A stretch of DNA of 64,000 bases. Source: Acidobacteriota bacterium (GTDB lineage: Bacteria; Acidobacteriota; Terriglobia; Acidiferrales; UBA7541). Location of the stretch: assembly GCA_003223245.1 (NCBI GenBank), contig QHYI01000138.1, forward strand, positions 62,001 to 126,000, given 5' to 3'. Numbering within the stretch: position 1 is the first letter of the stretch; every line of letters begins with the position of its first letter. Position numbers and translations under genes: made by a program. The notes below the pieces were generated by a model. The model was not told the origin of the DNA, searched no databases, and saw only the letters and a list, made by a program, of their open reading frames with translations. Positions 28,155 to 36,853 of this stretch are shown here, piece after piece.

Positions 28155-28381
28155 GCGAGTGGTCTTAATGGTATAGACGATTCCAGCCCTAAAATAGTTT
28201 CCTGAATCCTAAAAATTCTATCCCGCAGCTTCCGGGCCTGAAGCCGTGCGGCAAGAGCACCGGCGGCAGTGATTTTTCACCTTTTCACGAGCTACAGCGC
28301 CCGGTCCGCCGTAATTCATGCAACCTTTTTCTGTTGTGCTCGCTCAAATACTAGCGGGAAGAATGTCGGTTTTTTTGTCGC

Positions 28382-29815
28382 TTACGCGCCCAGCGGCACC
28401 GTATCCAAATAGCGTGCTACGGCCGCCTTCCACTTAAATTTTTCCTGAATCGCCGCTTGCAGCGCCTGTGCCGCCCGTGGTTCGCCGTGCGTCAGATAGG
28501 TTTGCTTCGGCGGGGCAGGAAAGCCTGACAGCCAGCGCAGCAGTTCGCTTTTTCCCGCGTGGGCCGAAAACTGTCCCATCTCCACAACTTCCGCGCAAAC
28601 CCGCACAGGAGTCCCAAAGAGGTTCAGCGTTTTCGCGCCCTCTTGCAACGCCCGGCCCCGCGTTCCTTCGGCCTGAAAGCCCGCAAGGATCACGGCGTTC
28701 TTCGCATCCGGCAGCCGCAGCGCCAGATGATGCAGCACGCGCCCGCCGCTCACCATCCCGCTCGCGCTGATAATGATGCACGGCGTCTTCACATTGTTGA
28801 TGGCCTTCGATTCCTCCGCCGCGCGCGTCAGATGAAACTCATGCACGCTTAGCGGATCGCCCTTGCCGTCGCCGCCTTCCTCCCGCGCAAACTCCAGGTC
28901 GTGGTCTTCTCTGTGCTTCACATAAAGGTCCGTCGCGCTCAGCGCCATCGGACTATCCACATACACCGGCACGCGCGGAATCCGCTGTTGGCCCTCCAGC
29001 CGGTGCAAATAGTACATAAACGTTTGCGTGCGCCCGATGGCAAACGCCGGAATCACAATCGAGCCTCCACGCTTCACCACGCGATTCACGATTTGCGCCA
29101 GTAGCTGCTCGGGATCCCCGTCCTCATGCTCGCGGTCGCCATAAGTCGATTCGCAAATCAGCACGTCCGCCTTCGACGGTGGCGTGGTCGGCTCTTTCAA
29201 AATCGGCTGTCCGTATCGCCCCACGTCCCCTGAAAATACGACAACCGTTTTCTTGCGGCCCTCGGTAATCGTCAACTCCAGGCTCGACGACCCGAGAATG
29301 TGTCCCGCGTCAAACGACGCCACATGAAATTCCGGGCTGATGTCGAAGCCGCCGCTCCGCGGCATCGTCTTCGCTAGCTTCAGGACGGGACCGACGTCGT
29401 CCGGCGTGTAGAGCGACCGCGGCTCCGGGTGCCGGCTGTATTTCTTCTTCCTGGCGTGCTCGGTTTCTTCTTCCTGCAGGTGCGCCGAGTCTTTCAGCAG
29501 AATCTCCGTCAGCTCGAGCGTTGCGGGATTCGCAAAAATCGGCCCGCGATAGCCGTCCCGCACCAGAACCGGGAGCCACCCGGTGTGGTCCAGGTGCGCG
29601 TGCGTCAGCACCGCATAATCAATCGCCTTCGGGTCCACCGGCAGCGGCTTCCAGTTGCGGTCTTTCAGGTCATTGTTTCCTTGAAAGAGTCCGCAATCCA
29701 CCAGCAGTCGCTTGCCCGCCCCGGCGGACCCCGTTCCGCCGGGGGCCGCTGCCTCCACCAGATATTTCGAGCCGGTAACACAACCTGCTGCGCCTAAAAA
29801 TGTGAGTTTCGCCAT
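28382..29815 (-). CDS. Metallo-beta-lactamase/beta-CASP RNA-processing nuclease
   Basis: 477 residues. Metallo-beta-lactamase fold with the zinc motif THAHLDHTG (H72, H74, D76, H77), further ligands in GHILGSSSLEL and FSGDVGR, then the beta-CASP insertion (CESTYGDREH, IPAFAIGRTQTF) and the C-terminal GFQAEGTRGRAL and FSAHAGKSEL motifs. This is the bacterial CPSF73/YSH1-like family (Ysh1-type exonuclease), predicted to act on RNA 3' or 5' ends in the cytoplasm. Single gene, starting 13 bases from a non-coding region with two 12-base repeats. Confidence 0.9.
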   Translation of the reverse strand: MAKLTFLGAAGCVTGSKYLVEAAAPGGTGSAGAGKRLLVDCGLFQGNNDLKDRNWKPLPVDPKAIDYAVLTHAHLDHTGWLPVLVRDGYRGPIFANPATLELTEILLKDSAHLQEEETEHARKKKYSRHPEPRSLYTPDDVGPVLKLAKTMPRSGGFDISPEFHVASFDAGHILGSSSLELTITEGRKKTVVVFSGDVGRYGQPILKEPTTPPSKADVLICESTYGDREHEDGDPEQLLAQIVNRVVKRGGSIVIPAFAIGRTQTFMYYLHRLEGQQRIPRVPVYVDSPMALSATDLYVKHREDHDLEFAREEGGDGKGDPLSVHEFHLTRAAEESKAINNVKTPCIIISASGMVSGGRVLHHLALRLPDAKNAVILAGFQAEGTRGRALQEGAKTLNLFGTPVRVCAEVVEMGQFSAHAGKSELLRWLSGFPAPPKQTYLTHGEPRAAQALQAAIQEKFKWKAAVARYLDTVPLGA

Positions 29816-30118
29816 GGCCCTGCCATTCTACTGATTTTGCAGGGCACTGCCATCTGCTGATGTCCCAAGAAAATGGGAAAGTGAAAATGGGTAGTTGATG
29901 GCAAGGAGGTTGCCGTTGGGCCCACAGAGTGCGGAAGTGCCCATTTTTCGCCCCCTATTTTTCGCCCCGTTTACCGATAAGCCGCTTCCGCCTTTCCTTG
30001 GCCACCAAAACCTCGTGTTTTCAAGGCACAATGAAGACGAGGTGGGTCTGCCATCAAGGGCTGCCGGAATTTGCCAGATCTTTAGCTGCATCTTGGCCAA
30101 GGAGACGCGCGTTAGCCG
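29816..30118. other. Intergenic region with a short tandem repeat
   Basis: Divergent promoter region between the beta-CASP nuclease and the small secreted protein. ATTTTTCGCCCC occurs twice (29943-29954, 29957-29968) with a 14-bp period. No gene seen. Confidence 0.45.
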
Positions 30119-30448
30119 ATGCGTGCCAATCGCTCCAAACGCATCCTGGTAAGGACTGCCACGCTCCTGCTGCTTTTTGCCGTAGCGGTGCTGGCCACGG
30201 TTGCGAAGCAGGGCCAATATCTGGCCAAGTCCGATGCCCTTCGTTGCATTTCGAAGGCCGTAAAGATGGAGTTGCTCCATCATCCGGTTGACTTCCCACC
30301 CCCCTCAACTTACCCAACCTCCAGAATTGTCCCCCCGCAACCGGGGTTTTCCGCAACACGCTTGTTGCAGTCCGAGCGGCTCAAGCTTTGCCAAAGTGGC
30401 CTAACCGCTTCCTTCCGCCACAGAGCCCCTCCCTTCTTGTTCGCCTAG
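30119..30448 (+). CDS. Small exported hypothetical protein
   Basis: 109 residues. A basic N-terminus (MRANRSKRILVR) followed by a hydrophobic segment TATLLLLFAVAVLATVAKQ gives a signal peptide or anchor, then a Pro-rich mature part ending in LTASFRHRAPPFLFA. The frame has the feel of a lineage-specific small secreted protein with the pattern 'LATVAK.GQYL.KS.AL'. An AAGGAG lies 15 bases before the ATG, rather far. I do not recognise a function. Confidence 0.5.
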   Translation: MRANRSKRILVRTATLLLLFAVAVLATVAKQGQYLAKSDALRCISKAVKMELLHHPVDFPPPSTYPTSRIVPPQPGFSATRLLQSERLKLCQSGLTASFRHRAPPFLFA

Positions 30449-30549
30449 CACGACCGCATCTGCAAAAAAACGGCGGCTCGTTCAAATTAGCAGCTTGATG
30501 GAGATTGCTTCCATCCAACTGATTCGCAAGGCGGAAAGGAGTTTAGGCC

Positions 30550-30774
30550 ATGTCGCAAATCGTCCGGTGTGATATCTGTGGCGGAATGTACAATCAGAGC
30601 TATCTCAGCTCGCACAAACGTCTGTCACACGGCAAGCACCAGGCGCCGGCCCATTCCCCCCACAAGGAGCCGGCAAGCGCGGAAGAGATTCTTTCCATGT
30701 ATGAGGGCCTGCCGGAGGAGCGAAAGAAAGAAGTTCTAAAGCGCTTGTCAGTCGCGGAGCAAACCAAGCAATAA
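30550..30774 (+). CDS. Small C2H2-type zinc-finger protein
   Basis: 74 residues. The N-terminal segment CDICGGMYNQSYLSSHKRLSH has the spacing of a C2H2 zinc finger (C-x2-C, then two histidines five apart). A helical tail follows, with SAEEILSMYEGLPEERKKEV. AGGAG is 9 bases upstream of ATG 30550. Bacterial C2H2 fingers of this size (for example Ros-like proteins) can bind DNA, but there is no further evidence here; a structural or RNA-binding role is equally possible. Confidence 0.75.
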   Translation: MSQIVRCDICGGMYNQSYLSSHKRLSHGKHQAPAHSPHKEPASAEEILSMYEGLPEERKKEVLKRLSVAEQTKQ

Positions 30775-30874
30775 CTCGACCGTTGGCCGGGGCAGGACAG
30801 CCATTCTTGCTTAGCTTACGCTCCAGAGGCGAAGGGTTATGCTGAGCTTGCCGAAAGGCCTGTCCTCCTCCTGC

Positions 30875-32026
30875 TCAGCTATACGCTGCGGCGGATTTCA
30901 GAAGGATATTCAGGTCGTCGGGATGAATGGCGCAAAGCTGCGCATCTTCGCGTTCGATGTCTCCGTTGCGAATCAGCTTCACCAGCGATTCTTCCAGCGT
31001 GAACGACCCCTTTTTCTTCGTGAGCGGGATCTCCTGGTGAAGGTAGTGCAGGTTATTTTTGCGGATGTGATGCCGCGCGCCATATCCGAGCATCAGCAAT
31101 TCTGCCGCGGGCATGCGCCCCCCGTTCTTGGTGGGCAGCAGAATCTGCGTCAGCACCGCGGCCAGCGCCATCGCCAGCTCCTGCCGGACGGCGTTCTGTC
31201 GCTCGACCGGGAACGAATCAATAATCCGCGCAACCGTCGAAGCCACGTCCGTGGTGTGCAGCGTGGAAAGGACCAGGTGCCCGGTTTCTGCCGCCACTAC
31301 GGCGATGCGCATGGTTTCCGCGTCTCGCATCTCGCCTACGACGATGACATCGGGCGCCTGACGCAGTGCCGCGCGCAACGCTGTCGGGAAATCAGGCGCA
31401 TCCGTGCCTATTTCCACCTGTTCGATCACGCTCCTCAAGTGCTTGTGCTCGTACTCAATGGGATCTTCGATGGTTACGATGTGCCGCGCTTCCCGCAGAT
31501 TGATTTCATGGATCAGCGCGGAAAGCGTCGTGGATTTTCCCGAACCCGCGGGACCACCAATCAGCACCAATCCGCGGGGCAAATGCGCCAGATTGGCGAC
31601 TGCGGGAGGCAGGTGCAGTTCCTCTAGCTTAGGTACGCTGGTGGGCAGCGCACGAATGGCCGCCGCGGCGCGGCCGCGCTCTCGATGCAAATTGATGCGA
31701 AACCGCCCTAGTCCCGCAATCCGATAGGACGAGTCCGCAATCAGCGTCTCCCGGTACAGCCGCAGGGCATGTTGCGAAAGCGCCGGCAGCACCGCTGCTT
31801 CAATCTCCGGGCCATCCAGTGAGATGGGCTCTAACTTGCGTACCTCGCCTTGCACTCGCAGACAGGGAGGCACGTTTTCGATCAGCAAAAGGTCGCTCCC
31901 GCCCTCTTCCACCAGCGTTTTCAACCACTGGTCCAGCCGCTCCGTCGCGGCCGCATCCGAAGTCTCGGCTCGGTCGCCCTCGCCGAGTTCCTTTGCCAGT
32001 TGATTCAGCTCTTCCGGATTCTCCAT
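30875..32026 (-). CDS. PilT-family type IV pilus retraction ATPase
   Basis: 383 residues from ATG 32026, preceded by GAGG (a GTG 24 bases upstream is the other option). N-terminal PAS-like PilT domain, then the secretion-ATPase core: Walker A GGPAGSGKST, Asp box EDPIEYEH, Walker B VIVVGEMRDAET and His box LSTLHTTDV. These identify PilT/PilU, which powers pilus depolymerisation. The first ~30 residues are acidic and specific to this copy. No other pilus gene is nearby, as is common for pilT paralogues. Confidence 0.9.
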   Translation of the reverse strand: MENPEELNQLAKELGEGDRAETSDAAATERLDQWLKTLVEEGGSDLLLIENVPPCLRVQGEVRKLEPISLDGPEIEAAVLPALSQHALRLYRETLIADSSYRIAGLGRFRINLHRERGRAAAAIRALPTSVPKLEELHLPPAVANLAHLPRGLVLIGGPAGSGKSTTLSALIHEINLREARHIVTIEDPIEYEHKHLRSVIEQVEIGTDAPDFPTALRAALRQAPDVIVVGEMRDAETMRIAVVAAETGHLVLSTLHTTDVASTVARIIDSFPVERQNAVRQELAMALAAVLTQILLPTKNGGRMPAAELLMLGYGARHHIRKNNLHYLHQEIPLTKKKGSFTLEESLVKLIRNGDIEREDAQLCAIHPDDLNILLKSAAAYS

Positions 32027-32198
32027 CCCCGCCTCGCATGCCGCTTGCACACGAGGGAAGTCTGGCGCATGGGCCGTTCAATGTCCAGCACTTCCGGGGC
32101 CCAGGAAGCTCTGAAAAACGATTGCAGGAAAGAGCCTCCGTGGTCTACCTTGCATGGCGCTTGGAAGCGACTCACACCCAGGCAAACAGGAGTTTGCC

Positions 32199-33821
32199 AT
32201 GAGCAAAACCTTTGTCCTCACAACGGTGGCTTTATTTCTGGCATGCGCGGCTTCCGCTCAAAAGGCCACTTCTCAGCCGCAATCCTGCGAGAAACTCCCG
32301 AACTTCGCTTTGTCGAAGGCGAAAATCGTTTCAGCCCAAACCATCGAAGCCGGCGCCTTCACGCCGCCTGCTATAACCACGCCTTGGCTTATCGGAAACC
32401 CCGAGCTGTACAAGACGCTCGGCACATTTTGCCGGGTGGTGGTGGAGGCTACGCCCAGTGCTGACTCGTACATCAAGATTGAAGTGTGGATGCCTACAGA
32501 CGGCTGGAATGGTAAGTTCCGCGGCCAGGGGAATGGGGGATTCGCGGGGGAGATTGATTATCACCGTCTGGCGCTGGCGGTTCAGCAAAAGTTTGCCACT
32601 GCGGCGACAGACACGGGCCACTCGGCAGGAGGAACAGACGCGCGCTGGGCGCTGGGCCATCCAGAAAAAGTGATTGACTTCGGGTATCGCGCCATCCACG
32701 AAATGACGCAGATCGCGAAGACCCTTATCACCGCGTTCTATGGGAACAATCCGCAACACTATTATTTCGATAGTTGCTCGAACGGCGGCCGGCAAGCCTT
32801 GATGGAGGCGCAGCGGTTTCCGGGTGACTACGACGGCATCATCTCCGGAGCGCCGGCAAATTTTTGGACACACCTGCTCACCAAAGCGCTGGCGGATGCT
32901 CAGGCCACCACTCTTGATCCGGCCAGCTATATTCCTTCGAGCAAACTTCCGGCGCTTGCGCGCGCGGTGAATGCCGCGTGCGATGCGCAAGACGGGGTGG
33001 CGGACGGCGTTTTAAACGACCCTAGGCAATGCAAGTTTGACCCGGCACCGCTCCTATGCAAGGCGGAGGACTCGAACGAATGCCTGACTGCGCCGCAAAT
33101 CACCACGCTAAAGAAGTTGTACGAAGAGCCGCGCGACGCAAAGGGCGCTTTGATTTTCCCCGGATACCTTCCTGGAGCAGAGGAGGGGCAGGGAGGCTGG
33201 GGGCTTTGGATTACCGGGCCGGAGCCTGGAAAGAGCCTGCTTTTCGCTTTTGGCACAGGCTATTTCTCCAACATGGTTTATGAAAAGGCGGACTGGTATT
33301 ACAAGAACACAGGAGTGAACGATGCATTGAAAGCGGCAGATGCGAAAACCGCGAAGATCCTGAATGCCACGGATCCCAACCTCGCCGCATTCAAAGCGCG
33401 CGGCGGGAAATTGATTCTCTATCACGGCTGGAATGATGCCGCCATCTCAGCGCGGAACACGGTCAACTACTACAATAGCGTGGTATCGAAAATGGGGCAC
33501 ACCGAAACTGAGCTTTTCTCGCGGCTCTACATGGTGCCCGGTTTGCAGCACTGTGGCGGCGGTCCTGGCGCCAATTCGTTTGGTCAGGGTGGGGAGGGCC
33601 CACCGGATCCGCAGCACAATATCGAAGTGGCTCTTGAACAGTGGGTAGAGAAGGGCATTGCGCCTTCAGCAATCGTGGCGACGAAATATGCGGACGATGA
33701 CCCTGCCAAAGGCGTGAAGTTCACGAGGCCGCTCTGCCCCTACCCGCAAGTAGCGAAATACCAAGGCCCGGGAGATACGAACGACGCTGCCAACTTTGCG
33801 TGCGCGGCGGAGAAGAAGTGA
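32199..33821 (+). CDS. Tannase/feruloyl esterase family protein
   Basis: 540 residues, exported (signal peptide MSKTFVLTTVALFLACAASA). Alpha/beta hydrolase with the tannase-type nucleophile in DSCSNGGRQA, an acid in YHGWNDAAISA and the histidine in LQHCGGGPGAN; the cysteines next to Ser and His form the family's CS-D-HC disulphide. Hydrolyses aromatic esters of plant polyphenols or feruloylated polysaccharides in the periplasm or outside. Start chosen at ATG 32199, with AGGAG 7 bases upstream. Followed closely by the HbpS-like gene. Confidence 0.9.
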   Translation: MSKTFVLTTVALFLACAASAQKATSQPQSCEKLPNFALSKAKIVSAQTIEAGAFTPPAITTPWLIGNPELYKTLGTFCRVVVEATPSADSYIKIEVWMPTDGWNGKFRGQGNGGFAGEIDYHRLALAVQQKFATAATDTGHSAGGTDARWALGHPEKVIDFGYRAIHEMTQIAKTLITAFYGNNPQHYYFDSCSNGGRQALMEAQRFPGDYDGIISGAPANFWTHLLTKALADAQATTLDPASYIPSSKLPALARAVNAACDAQDGVADGVLNDPRQCKFDPAPLLCKAEDSNECLTAPQITTLKKLYEEPRDAKGALIFPGYLPGAEEGQGGWGLWITGPEPGKSLLFAFGTGYFSNMVYEKADWYYKNTGVNDALKAADAKTAKILNATDPNLAAFKARGGKLILYHGWNDAAISARNTVNYYNSVVSKMGHTETELFSRLYMVPGLQHCGGGPGANSFGQGGEGPPDPQHNIEVALEQWVEKGIAPSAIVATKYADDDPAKGVKFTRPLCPYPQVAKYQGPGDTNDAANFACAAEKK

Positions 33822-33877
33822 GCGGAAGAAAGCTTGAAGCGCTTGTACTTTTTGTTCCATCGGAAGGAGGAATGTTC

Positions 33878-34372
33878 ATGTTGAAGAAAATTGCGGTGAG
33901 ATCGGCTCTTGGTGGATTGTTTGTCGCGGGCCCGCTGGCAAGCGGACCTGCACTCAATGCGCAGGCGCCTTACGGCGCGCCCATCAGCCTTGAAAATGCC
34001 AAGAAGGCTGCCGCGCCTGCGCTGGCGGAAGCGACAAAGAACCACTGGAACATGGCCGTAGCCGTTGTGGATCCGTCCGGCAACCTCGTTTATTACGAGA
34101 AGATGGACGACACGCAACTCGGCAGCGCGAAGGTCGCGATTGACAAAGCCCGCTCCGCAGCTTTGTTCAAGCGGCCCACCAAGGCGCTCCAGGATGCGCT
34201 GGCGGCTGGCGGCGAAGGCCTGCGCTTGCTCAAAATTCAGGGTGCCGTGCCCGTGGAAGGCGGCATTCCGCTGGTCATGGAAGGAAAGATCGTTGGTGCA
34301 ATCGGCGTTTCCGGCGGTTCAAGCGCCCAGGATGGCCAATGCGCGCAGGCCGGCGCCGCCGCCTTGAAATAA
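33878..34372 (+). CDS. GlcG/HbpS-type heme-binding-like periplasmic protein
   Basis: 164 residues. Signal peptide, then the GlcG domain: AISLENAKKAAAPAL-like start, MAVAVVDPSGNLVYYEKMD, and the conserved KVAIDKARSAALFKRPT and VEGGIPLVMEGKIVGAIGVS. HbpS binds haem extracellularly in Streptomyces; for most members the ligand is unknown. AGGAGG at 33865-33870 supports ATG 33878 rather than the ATG six bases earlier. It follows tannase by 56 bases, suggesting an aromatic-compound uptake or degradation operon. Confidence 0.85.
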   Translation: MLKKIAVRSALGGLFVAGPLASGPALNAQAPYGAPISLENAKKAAAPALAEATKNHWNMAVAVVDPSGNLVYYEKMDDTQLGSAKVAIDKARSAALFKRPTKALQDALAAGGEGLRLLKIQGAVPVEGGIPLVMEGKIVGAIGVSGGSSAQDGQCAQAGAAALK

Positions 34373-34406
34373 ATGGCTTGATCGAATACTCATTTGAATC
34401 ACAGTC

Positions 34407-34839
34407 GTGAAACACCCCCCTCAGGTTCGGGCTCTCTCCCGAGAAGAGGCAGAACGAAGGGCTTTGAGCTTGCTGCTTGATAGCAAAGTGTATCGCAGCG
34501 TGGAGAACCCTGTCAGGGAGGAGTCTCTTTCTTGGTGTGGTCCGGCACTTCAGAAGTTCTTCTGCCGATTCGAGATGGTCCGGGAAGCTAAAGGGGAAAC
34601 TTCTCTGAATCCGAGCCTGATTAGGACCTCCACTCTTCGCGAGGGCTTCCTCAGAATTAGGAACGGATATGGACTTCACAGAGATTGTCGCGATGCCAAA
34701 CGAGGACCCGGTTTATCTAATCGACGGATCCGAGCCGCGAGACCAACCGCTCGAAGAGGGCTTTCCGACGATCTATCACTTCCTCGTCGCTGGATATTCT
34801 GACAGGACAGAGGTAGATACGTTGAGTGAAAAGAAGTGA
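34407..34839 (+). pseudogene. SMI1/KNR4-like small protein with one-base frameshift
   Basis: From GTG 34407 one frame reads LSREEAERRALSLLLDS, then SWCGPALQKFFCRFEMV and TSTLREGFLRI. From about 34660 a second frame takes over (GTDMDFTEIVAMPNEDPVY, then PLEEGFPTIYHFLVAGYSD) and ends at TGA 34837-34839. Removing one base of TTAGGA near 34659 joins them as FLRIGTDMDF. The joined ~143-residue protein resembles the SMI1/KNR4 fold, often an immunity protein in polymorphic toxin systems, but no toxin gene is adjacent. Family call is tentative. Confidence 0.5.
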
Positions 34840-34887
34840 GAAGCAAACGGTAGTGTGGGGAGGTTCGGGTTTTTGAAAGGTGGATTT

Positions 34888-36624
34888 ATGCACAAGACGG
34901 TTGCATTTCTATTGCTCGCTTTGACGTTTACTGCTCGTAGCTTCGCTCAGGAAACTCCGACGGAACGCGATGCCGCGCGCGATGTGGTCAAACAAATCAG
35001 TGGACTAAGCCAATCCCTCGGTGTCCCGGCAAGGGTGGCGAAGCTCACCGCGCAGGATAAGGGACGCGACGAAGTTCTCGCGCGCGTAAAGCAGTTGATG
35101 CAGTCCGAGCTTCTGCCCATGAGCGACTGGATTACGCAGCATCCGGAGATCGGCTTTCAAGAAACGCAAGCGGTCGCAAAACTCACGGCCTATCTTCAGG
35201 CCCACGATTTTGAAGTCACTATACCGGTAGCTGGCCTGTCCACCGCTTTTGTCGCCAAATACAAGCGCGGCTCCCCGGGCCCCAATCTCGGCGTCCTTCT
35301 CGAGTACGACGCGCTGCGCGGCACCCAGGGCGCCTTTCATGGCGACCAGCACAGCGCGCAAGGCCCGGTAGGGATGGCTGCTGCTGTGGCCATCGCGGAG
35401 TTTCTCACCCGCACGCGCACTCCGGGAACTGTCACGGTTTACGGCTGTCCCGGCGAAGAAATGATGCCGCCCGAAGCGAAAACCGTAATGATGGAAGCGG
35501 GCGTATTCAAAGGCGCGGACATCATCGTGCGCAGCCATTCATCGGCGGTAACTTCTCGCTCGGCAGCAGGCTTCGGCACTTGCTGCATGAATATTGACGG
35601 CGTGAAGTACACCTTCTACGGGGCGCCCGCCCATCAATTGACCGCTTGGAACGGGCGAAATGCGTTGGAGGCCGTGATCAAGCTCTTCAATAACATCGAC
35701 AGCGTGCGCAGCAACATTCGGCCGGAAGCGCGCATTCAAGGCGTCATCACGGAAGGTGGCGCTGCGCCGAATGTCGTGCCGGACAAAACTTCGGCGGATT
35801 TTTATATCCGTTATCCGGACAGCGTGTATCTGGCGCAAGTCACGGAGTGGGTGGACGACGCGGCGCGCGCGGCCGCTTTGGCCACCGGAACCAAAGTGAA
35901 GATCGATCATTACGGACACGATAGCGACGGCATTTCGCTGGCCAGCCTTGAGGAACTGGCCTTCGCGTATATGAAACAATTTGGCGCAACCGGCGTCGAG
36001 CCCGAGCCCGGCAAGCCCAAAGGCTTCGAAGAAACCGGCAGCGTTTCAAGCCAGATTCCGGGTATCGGAGTGTCAGCCAAATCTTCAAACTTCTCGAACC
36101 ATACCTATGGCATGGAGGCGGACGCGCTGAAGGACGTTGGCCACGAAGGCTTCACGATTGACGCGGAGACGATGGCCGCGGTTTTGTATGACTACGCTAC
36201 GCACGCCGAGCTACGCGAGAGATCGCCGAGACAAAATAGTGAATCCCGACTTCAGTGGCGTTTGGAAAGCGAATCTTCCGCGGAGCAAACTTCTTGGCCC
36301 TCAGCCCAAGGTTCCACTAGCAACCATATTCCTCTCATTAGGGTCGAATCTCGGAAACCGCGAAAAAAATCTGCGCACGGCCATTGCGGCGCTGCCCGAA
36401 GCGAACGTTCGCGTGACGCATGTTTCGTCGTTCTACGAAACAGAACCCGTGGATTTGCGCGAGCAGCCGTGGTTCTTGAATTGTGTCGTGCAAGCAGAGA
36501 CAGAAATTCCGGCAAAGGATTTGTTGCGAGCCCTCGGCGCAATCGAATCACGCATGGGCAGCAAGAAGGTCGTTCCCAAAGGTCCGCGGCTCATCGACCT
36601 GGATCTCTTGCTCTACGGCGATGA
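34888..36624 (+). CDS. M20D-type amidohydrolase/peptidase with foreign C-terminal tail
   Basis: Exported metalloamidase (signal peptide HKTVAFLLLALTFTARSFAQ). Features of the AbgB/indole-acetyl-amino-acid hydrolase branch: HPEIGFQETQ, GVLLEYDALRG, HGDQHSAQG in place of the zinc HNCGH, CPGEEMMPPEAK, and a dimerisation domain with FYGAPAHQLT. Genuine homology stops at YDYATHAE (about 36208); the last ~35 expected residues are lacking and the frame continues 130 residues through the next genes to 36624. ATG 34888 has AAAGGTGG upstream. The zinc site HxC motif appears altered (D-Q-H-S), so activity is uncertain even before the tail. Confidence 0.75.
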   Translation: MHKTVAFLLLALTFTARSFAQETPTERDAARDVVKQISGLSQSLGVPARVAKLTAQDKGRDEVLARVKQLMQSELLPMSDWITQHPEIGFQETQAVAKLTAYLQAHDFEVTIPVAGLSTAFVAKYKRGSPGPNLGVLLEYDALRGTQGAFHGDQHSAQGPVGMAAAVAIAEFLTRTRTPGTVTVYGCPGEEMMPPEAKTVMMEAGVFKGADIIVRSHSSAVTSRSAAGFGTCCMNIDGVKYTFYGAPAHQLTAWNGRNALEAVIKLFNNIDSVRSNIRPEARIQGVITEGGAAPNVVPDKTSADFYIRYPDSVYLAQVTEWVDDAARAAALATGTKVKIDHYGHDSDGISLASLEELAFAYMKQFGATGVEPEPGKPKGFEETGSVSSQIPGIGVSAKSSNFSNHTYGMEADALKDVGHEGFTIDAETMAAVLYDYATHAELRERSPRQNSESRLQWRLESESSAEQTSWPSAQGSTSNHIPLIRVESRKPRKKSAHGHCGAARSERSRDACFVVLRNRTRGFARAAVVLELCRASRDRNSGKGFVASPRRNRITHGQQEGRSQRSAAHRPGSLALRR

Positions 36625-36808
36625 GACCATCGACACGCCGGAATTGCAGGTGCCGCACCCCCGCATGCTTCAGCGCAAATTCGTGCTCGTCCCGCTTGCC
36701 GAAATCGCCCCCAACTGGAAGCATCCTTCGTGGAGCGGAACCGTGAGTGAGTTGCTAACGACCGCGCGCGATCCAAGCGTGGTCCGAAAATTTATTGCTT
36801 CTGTGTAA
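36137..36808 (+). CDS. folK: FolK (HPPK) with aberrant N-terminus
   Basis: 2-amino-4-hydroxy-6-hydroxymethyldihydropteridine pyrophosphokinase, a cytoplasmic folate enzyme. True homology begins at IFLSLGSNLGNREKNL (36326) and includes FYETEPVD, PWFLNCV and the magnesium/ATP signature GPRLIDLDLLLYG. It ends at TAA 36806-36808. No start codon precedes IFLSLGS closely (CTA GCA ACC ATA), and the frame is continuous back to an ATG at 36137 across the M20 end and the NPDFSG fragment. The original start was probably removed by the same deletion. Confidence 0.8.
   Translation: MATKASRLTRRRWPRFCMTTLRTPSYARDRRDKIVNPDFSGVWKANLPRSKLLGPQPKVPLATIFLSLGSNLGNREKNLRTAIAALPEANVRVTHVSSFYETEPVDLREQPWFLNCVVQAETEIPAKDLLRALGAIESRMGSKKVVPKGPRLIDLDLLLYGDETIDTPELQVPHPRMLQRKFVLVPLAEIAPNWKHPSWSGTVSELLTTARDPSVVRKFIASV
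36242..36310 (+). pseudogene. Fragment of a 'NPDFSG.WKAN' secreted-protein family
   Basis: About 23 residues: NPDFSGVWKANLPRSKLLG then PQPK. This phrase typically opens a short conserved domain after a signal peptide in Acidobacteriota proteins. It is enclosed between the broken end of the M20 gene and the folK coding region, so both its own start and its body have been lost. Confidence 0.5.
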
Positions 36809-36853
36809 GGGCACGATATGACCTGCCCCCACGTTGGCATGGACGGAGCGTTT

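Noticed and set aside
30839-31627. Plus-strand 262-codon frame opposite pilT
   Set aside because: Shadow of the PilT ATPase; all Walker motifs are on the minus strand.
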